Below, piece by piece: positions 6,262 through 8,385 of a stretch of 8,385 nt of DNA (position 1 is its first letter; the number at the start of each line of letters is the position of its first letter). This stretch comes from CAZQXD01 sp964597315 (GTDB lineage Bacteria; Pseudomonadota; Gammaproteobacteria; Competibacterales; Competibacteraceae). The notes beneath the pieces are model-generated. The model ran no database searches. It was not told the DNA's origin and saw nothing but the letters and a program-made list of their open reading frames with translations. The position numbers were made by a program, and so were the translations under genes. The stretch is from the NCBI GenBank assembly GCA_964597315.1, contig CAZQXD010000110.1, positions 1 through 8,385 on the forward strand, written 5' to 3'.

Positions 6262-7416
6262 TCACGCCAAGGGTTCCCGGCACAGGGCCAGATGGGCCAT
6301 GGCGCTCAGGGTGCTGAACAGCAGCTCCAGAACCCAGCCGATAAAGAGCGCCGTGAGCTTGCCCACCGTTTGCGCCGTCCGGCCCAGAAACTGGAGAATC
6401 CGCTGGATCAACACTTCCAGATGTCGGGCGATGCGCACCGAGGCCAGAGCGCCCTGGTGCAGCAGCGCGGCCAGGTGGTCCAGGGCGGTGAAGCTCAGGG
6501 TGAGACCGCCGCCCACTACGCACAGGGCGGACTCCTTGAGCAGCCATAACAGCGCCCTGGCGATCATCCGCAAGGTTTTGGCGCTGTACATCATCACCCC
6601 GTCCCCCCTATCGCTGTCCAGCCAGATTCTGATTTTGGCGTTCAGATCCGGCTGGACGGACAGGGCCTTGAGGGCATGCCAACCGCTGTCGCCCAGGGAT
6701 TTGCCGTAGTGGGTCATGGTGTGGGCGGCCACCGCCACCCGGGCGCCGGTCCATTGCAGCTGGCAGGACTGGCCCGGTTCGGGTAGGTGGCGAAACGGAA
6801 AGATGGGCATCATGCTCACTGGATCGGCATCGTGATAGGCCCGGTGAATGTTCTCCGCCCCGATCGCCTGGGTCAGTTGGCGTCCGAAGCCCAACGCCCC
6901 CACCCGGGGACAGCCGAAGGTATACAGGGAAACCCCGGCCACGTCGTTCTGGCGCAGCCAGTCGGCGGTCAGGGTGGCCAACGCCCCGCCCAGGCTGTGA
7001 CCCACGCAATGGACCCGGCTCGGATTCCAGCCAGTAAAGAAGTTCCGCAGGTCCTCCACGAATGATTTGAAGGTGGTGTTGAATCCGGCATGAACCGGCC
7101 AGCCGCCGCAACTGCGTTGCAGGCCGATGTTCATGTCCGTAACCCAATCATGGGGGATGTCGGTGCCGCGGATGGCCACCAGAGCCTCCCCCTGGCGGGG
7201 ACCGATACCCTTGGCCAGGTACCCGAATCCCGTGGTCCTGCTGGCGATGCGCGATCCCGAAACGCCGCTGAAGCGGGCCATATTGTCCACCGCGAAGTGG
7301 TCCTCAAGGCCCAAGCCGTCGGCGGTTTTCAGGGCAACCCCCATATCCGCCTCGCTGCGCACGGCATAGGCATGAAGGGCGATAGAGGCGGACTGTTTCG
7401 GGCTGAGGGCTAGCAT
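6262..7416 (-). CDS. Class 3 lipase with hydrophobic C-terminal region, possible secreted effector
   Basis: This is a 384-residue alpha/beta hydrolase of the lipase class 3 (fungal lipase-like) family, expected to hydrolyse acyl esters of glycerides or phospholipids. The nucleophile elbow VGHSLGG puts the catalytic Ser at 141. Likely partners are Asp198 (in HDADPV) and His232 (in AHTMTHY). RGT at 83-85 and D-W-V-T-D-x-N-I-G-L-Q at 90-100 are also family features, as is FGCPRVG at 167-173. No signal peptide is present. Residues about 283-384 are outside the hydrolase core and contain several hydrophobic or amphipathic helices that could bind or insert into membranes. It lies 11 bp after a DUF6795-type lipoprotein gene, presumably in one operon. 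Lack of a signal peptide argues against a standard type II substrate despite the neighbouring gsp genes. A type VI lipase effector is one possibility, but no VgrG, Hcp, PAAR or adaptor gene is in view. Confidence 0.88.
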   Translation of the reverse strand: MLALSPKQSASIALHAYAVRSEADMGVALKTADGLGLEDHFAVDNMARFSGVSGSRIASRTTGFGYLAKGIGPRQGEALVAIRGTDIPHDWVTDMNIGLQRSCGGWPVHAGFNTTFKSFVEDLRNFFTGWNPSRVHCVGHSLGGALATLTADWLRQNDVAGVSLYTFGCPRVGALGFGRQLTQAIGAENIHRAYHDADPVSMMPIFPFRHLPEPGQSCQLQWTGARVAVAAHTMTHYGKSLGDSGWHALKALSVQPDLNAKIRIWLDSDRGDGVMMYSAKTLRMIARALLWLLKESALCVVGGGLTLSFTALDHLAALLHQGALASVRIARHLEVLIQRILQFLGRTAQTVGKLTALFIGWVLELLFSTLSAMAHLALCREPLA

Positions 7417-7427
7417 GGGCGTTTTCT

Positions 7428-7892
7428 CTATTCAAGGGTGCAGATGCCATACACCCTATCCCGGTGTTCGGGCGGAGAATCCAAGCGGCAAACCAGCCGC
7501 AAAGGGCGGCCATCCAGCTCGCTGTTAGGTTCGTAGTCGTGTTTGGTGAACAACCACGCCTCGTACTTTTTACCCTGGTGGTGGATATAGATCATCTGCA
7601 CCACCACGGGTTCGTGGGGCAGCAGTGAACCCAGCCACGACGTCCCAGTGGCGGCGGCAAATCGGAACCGGCCCCGATCGTCGGTGCGGGTGATCTCGCT
7701 GCGAACCTTATCCTTCCAATGCCAATTATAGATGCGCTCCACCTCGGCCCCGGCCACTGGCTGGTTGTGTTGAAGCACCACGCCCTCGGTTTTGGAAAAC
7801 AGGTACAGTTCCTTGGATAGCGCCATACGGCATCCCCCGAGCGAAGTGAATAGAAGAGCGTCAAGCAGGAGAGCGGCGGCGAGTCTCGGCAT
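7428..7892 (-). CDS. DUF6795-type predicted lipoprotein, possible immunity partner of the lipase
   Basis: A 154-residue protein begins at the ATG at 7892. Its N-terminus is a hydrophobic signal ending in the lipobox LGGC (Cys21). The mature part resembles the DUF6795 family as I remember it: an L-F-S-x-x-x-G-V-V opening (31-39), Q-P-V-A-G-A-E-V-E-R (44-53), W-H-W-K-D-K (57-62), and T-D-D-R-G-R-F-x-F (70-78). That pattern suggests a transthyretin/carboxypeptidase-regulatory-like beta sandwich. A C-terminal region with conserved-looking Cys residues follows. I chose 7892 over the longer frame from 7970 because GGGGAGGA lies 9 bp upstream and the signal peptide starts there. A second start at 7826 (Met23), also preceded by a G-rich site, would give a cytoplasmic form. 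The gene just upstream of a lipase suggests an immunity role; this is inference. Confidence 0.72.
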   Translation of the reverse strand: MPRLAAALLLDALLFTSLGGCRMALSKELYLFSKTEGVVLQHNQPVAGAEVERIYNWHWKDKVRSEITRTDDRGRFRFAAATGTSWLGSLLPHEPVVVQMIYIHHQGKKYEAWLFTKHDYEPNSELDGRPLRLVCRLDSPPEHRDRVYGICTLE

Positions 7893-7901
7893 CTCTCGGT
7901 G

Positions 7902-7909
7902 TCCTCCCC
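7902..7909 (-). promoter_or_regulatory. Shine-Dalgarno site for the lipoprotein gene
   Basis: The minus strand carries GGGGAGGA followed by nine bases and the ATG at 7892. It is the best ribosome binding site upstream of this reading frame and fixes the start at the predicted lipoprotein signal peptide rather than at 7970. Confidence 0.6.
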
Positions 7910-8026
7910 GTGGTTGTCGACGGAGCTGAGTGGACGGGGCCTTGGGTAGGATGGATGTCACTTCGCGCATTGCCCTGGCCGACGTCGCGGCTCCCTAGAA
8001 ATTGGCCATGCCACCGGCGGCTGGAA

Positions 8027-8149
8027 TAGGCGCTAGCTCCCTGCGGTTGAGCTAAGCATAGCTATCTCAAGGGGGTTGGACGAGTCCGGCGCCTACCGCC
8101 CTAGTCGCCTCCGCTCGGCAGCCTCCCCGATGCATCCCGGCGGACTCGT
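8027..8149. other. GC-rich segment with nested complementary arms, possible structured RNA
   Basis: Three sets of arms can be read. TAGGCGC (8027-8033) pairs with GCGCCTA (8089-8095). Inside it TTGAG (8047-8051) pairs with CTCAA (8066-8070), flanked by CCC (8039-8041) and GGG (8071-8073). ACGAGTCCG (8080-8088) pairs perfectly with CGGACTCGT (8141-8149), crossing the first stem as a pseudoknot would. The palindrome GATGCATC is at 8129-8136. No credible open reading frame covers it. It could be a leader of the lipoprotein/lipase transcript on the minus strand, or the scaffold RNA of a decayed IS200/IS605 element. I do not recognise a specific RNA family, and the strand is undecided. Confidence 0.3.
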
Positions 8150-8164
8150 TTCCCGCTGCGGGGG

Positions 8165-8332
8165 GTCGTGTAAACCTTACCGAGGTGCTGAACATTATTG
8201 CTCAGCTCTGCTCTGTAAAGTCCAAGCCGAACACAAAATTCCCCATGTAAACAGCCTATTGAAATTCAGGCATGAAAAATGCTGGTATTTCAGTTCTTTC
8301 TGGACAGTGATCCTTCACATCAGAGGCTGTTT
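8165..8332. other. Lower-GC non-coding remnant with inverted repeats
   Basis: GC falls to about 42% in 8221-8330 by hand count, well below the genes. AAACAGCCT (8249-8257) and AGGCTGTTT (8324-8332) form a perfect 9-bp inverted repeat around a 66-bp centre. Within it TGAAATTCAGGCAT (8260-8273) and ATGCTGGTATTTCA (8279-8292) form an imperfect hairpin with a five-base loop. Just to the left are two adjacent small hairpins (8174-8186 and 8187-8206). This looks like a miniature element or the decayed end of an insertion sequence. No open reading frame is convincing. Confidence 0.4.
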
Positions 8333-8385
8333 GACATCCTCCCCTCCCTGAAGGAAAGGGGATTCCCGATCCAGAGACCGAGAGG
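8333..8385 (-). mobile_element. Right (3') end of a second IS200/IS605-type (TnpB) element, body outside window
   Basis: On the minus strand the sequence reads GGGAATCCCC, a short stem (arms about 8341-8349 and 8353-8361), then GGGGAGGATGTCAAAC. This hairpin followed by GGGGAGGATGTCAA is the recurrent 3' end of TnpB-carrying IS200/IS605 elements. The element would extend to the right of the window and read leftwards. It abuts the inverted-repeat remnant ending at 8332. It shares the layout stem, GGGGAG, two or three bases, GTCA with the sequence at 1-52, although the stems differ, so these are related but not identical elements. Confidence 0.65.

Noticed and set aside
6608..7147. 179-residue minus-strand frame inside the lipase
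   Set aside because: It is another frame of the lipase gene, whose own frame carries the intact catalytic motifs.
7893..7970. Longer N-terminus of the lipoprotein starting at 7970
   Set aside because: The extra 26 residues are low-complexity and basic, would bury the signal peptide, and the best Shine-Dalgarno lies after this start.
8076..8351. 91-residue plus-strand reading frame
   Set aside because: It crosses the GC-rich structured segment, the low-GC remnant and the IS end, with no domain-like composition and no clear ribosome binding site.

Overview
The window reads as a stretch of a GC-rich (by eye about 60-65% in the genes) gammaproteobacterial chromosome. This is inferred from the GspG-to-GspN gene order with a gspN gene, the LexA-box type and the general protein flavour. 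No ribosomal RNA or other marker gives the genus. All credible genes lie on the minus strand and are transcribed from high to low coordinates.

Reading in the direction of transcription, the right end (8333-8385) is the outward end of an IS200/IS605 (TnpB-type) element whose body lies outside the window. From 7893 to 8332 there is about 440 bp without a credible gene. It contains a lower-GC remnant with inverted repeats (about 8165-8332) and a GC-rich segment with nested complementary arms (8027-8149) that could be a structured RNA. Next come a small predicted lipoprotein of the DUF6795 type (7428-7892) and, 11 bp on, a class 3 lipase without a signal peptide but with a hydrophobic C-terminal third (6262-7416). 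This pair resembles a secreted lipase effector with its cognate immunity protein.

The centre (790-6158) is a tight type II secretion system operon, gspG-H-I-J-K-L-M-N. It encodes the full set of pseudopilins (major G; minor H, I, J, K), the inner-membrane assembly proteins L and M, and GspN. Most junctions are 4-bp ATGA overlaps. The secretin (D), ATPase (E), platform protein (F) and clamp protein (C) are absent here, so the system must be split across loci if it works.

After gspN there is a 69-bp gap with a promoter-like sequence and a very good candidate LexA (SOS) box. It is followed by a bitopic membrane protein (49-720) with a Lys/Arg-rich 9-residue repeat tail in the cytoplasm and a PilS/type IVb-pilin-like C-terminal domain. 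Its stop codon overlaps the end of a second IS200/IS605-type element (1-52), so the locus is bracketed by two inward-facing element ends. The least expected signals are the SOS-box-controlled pilin-like protein and its junction with the mobile element.
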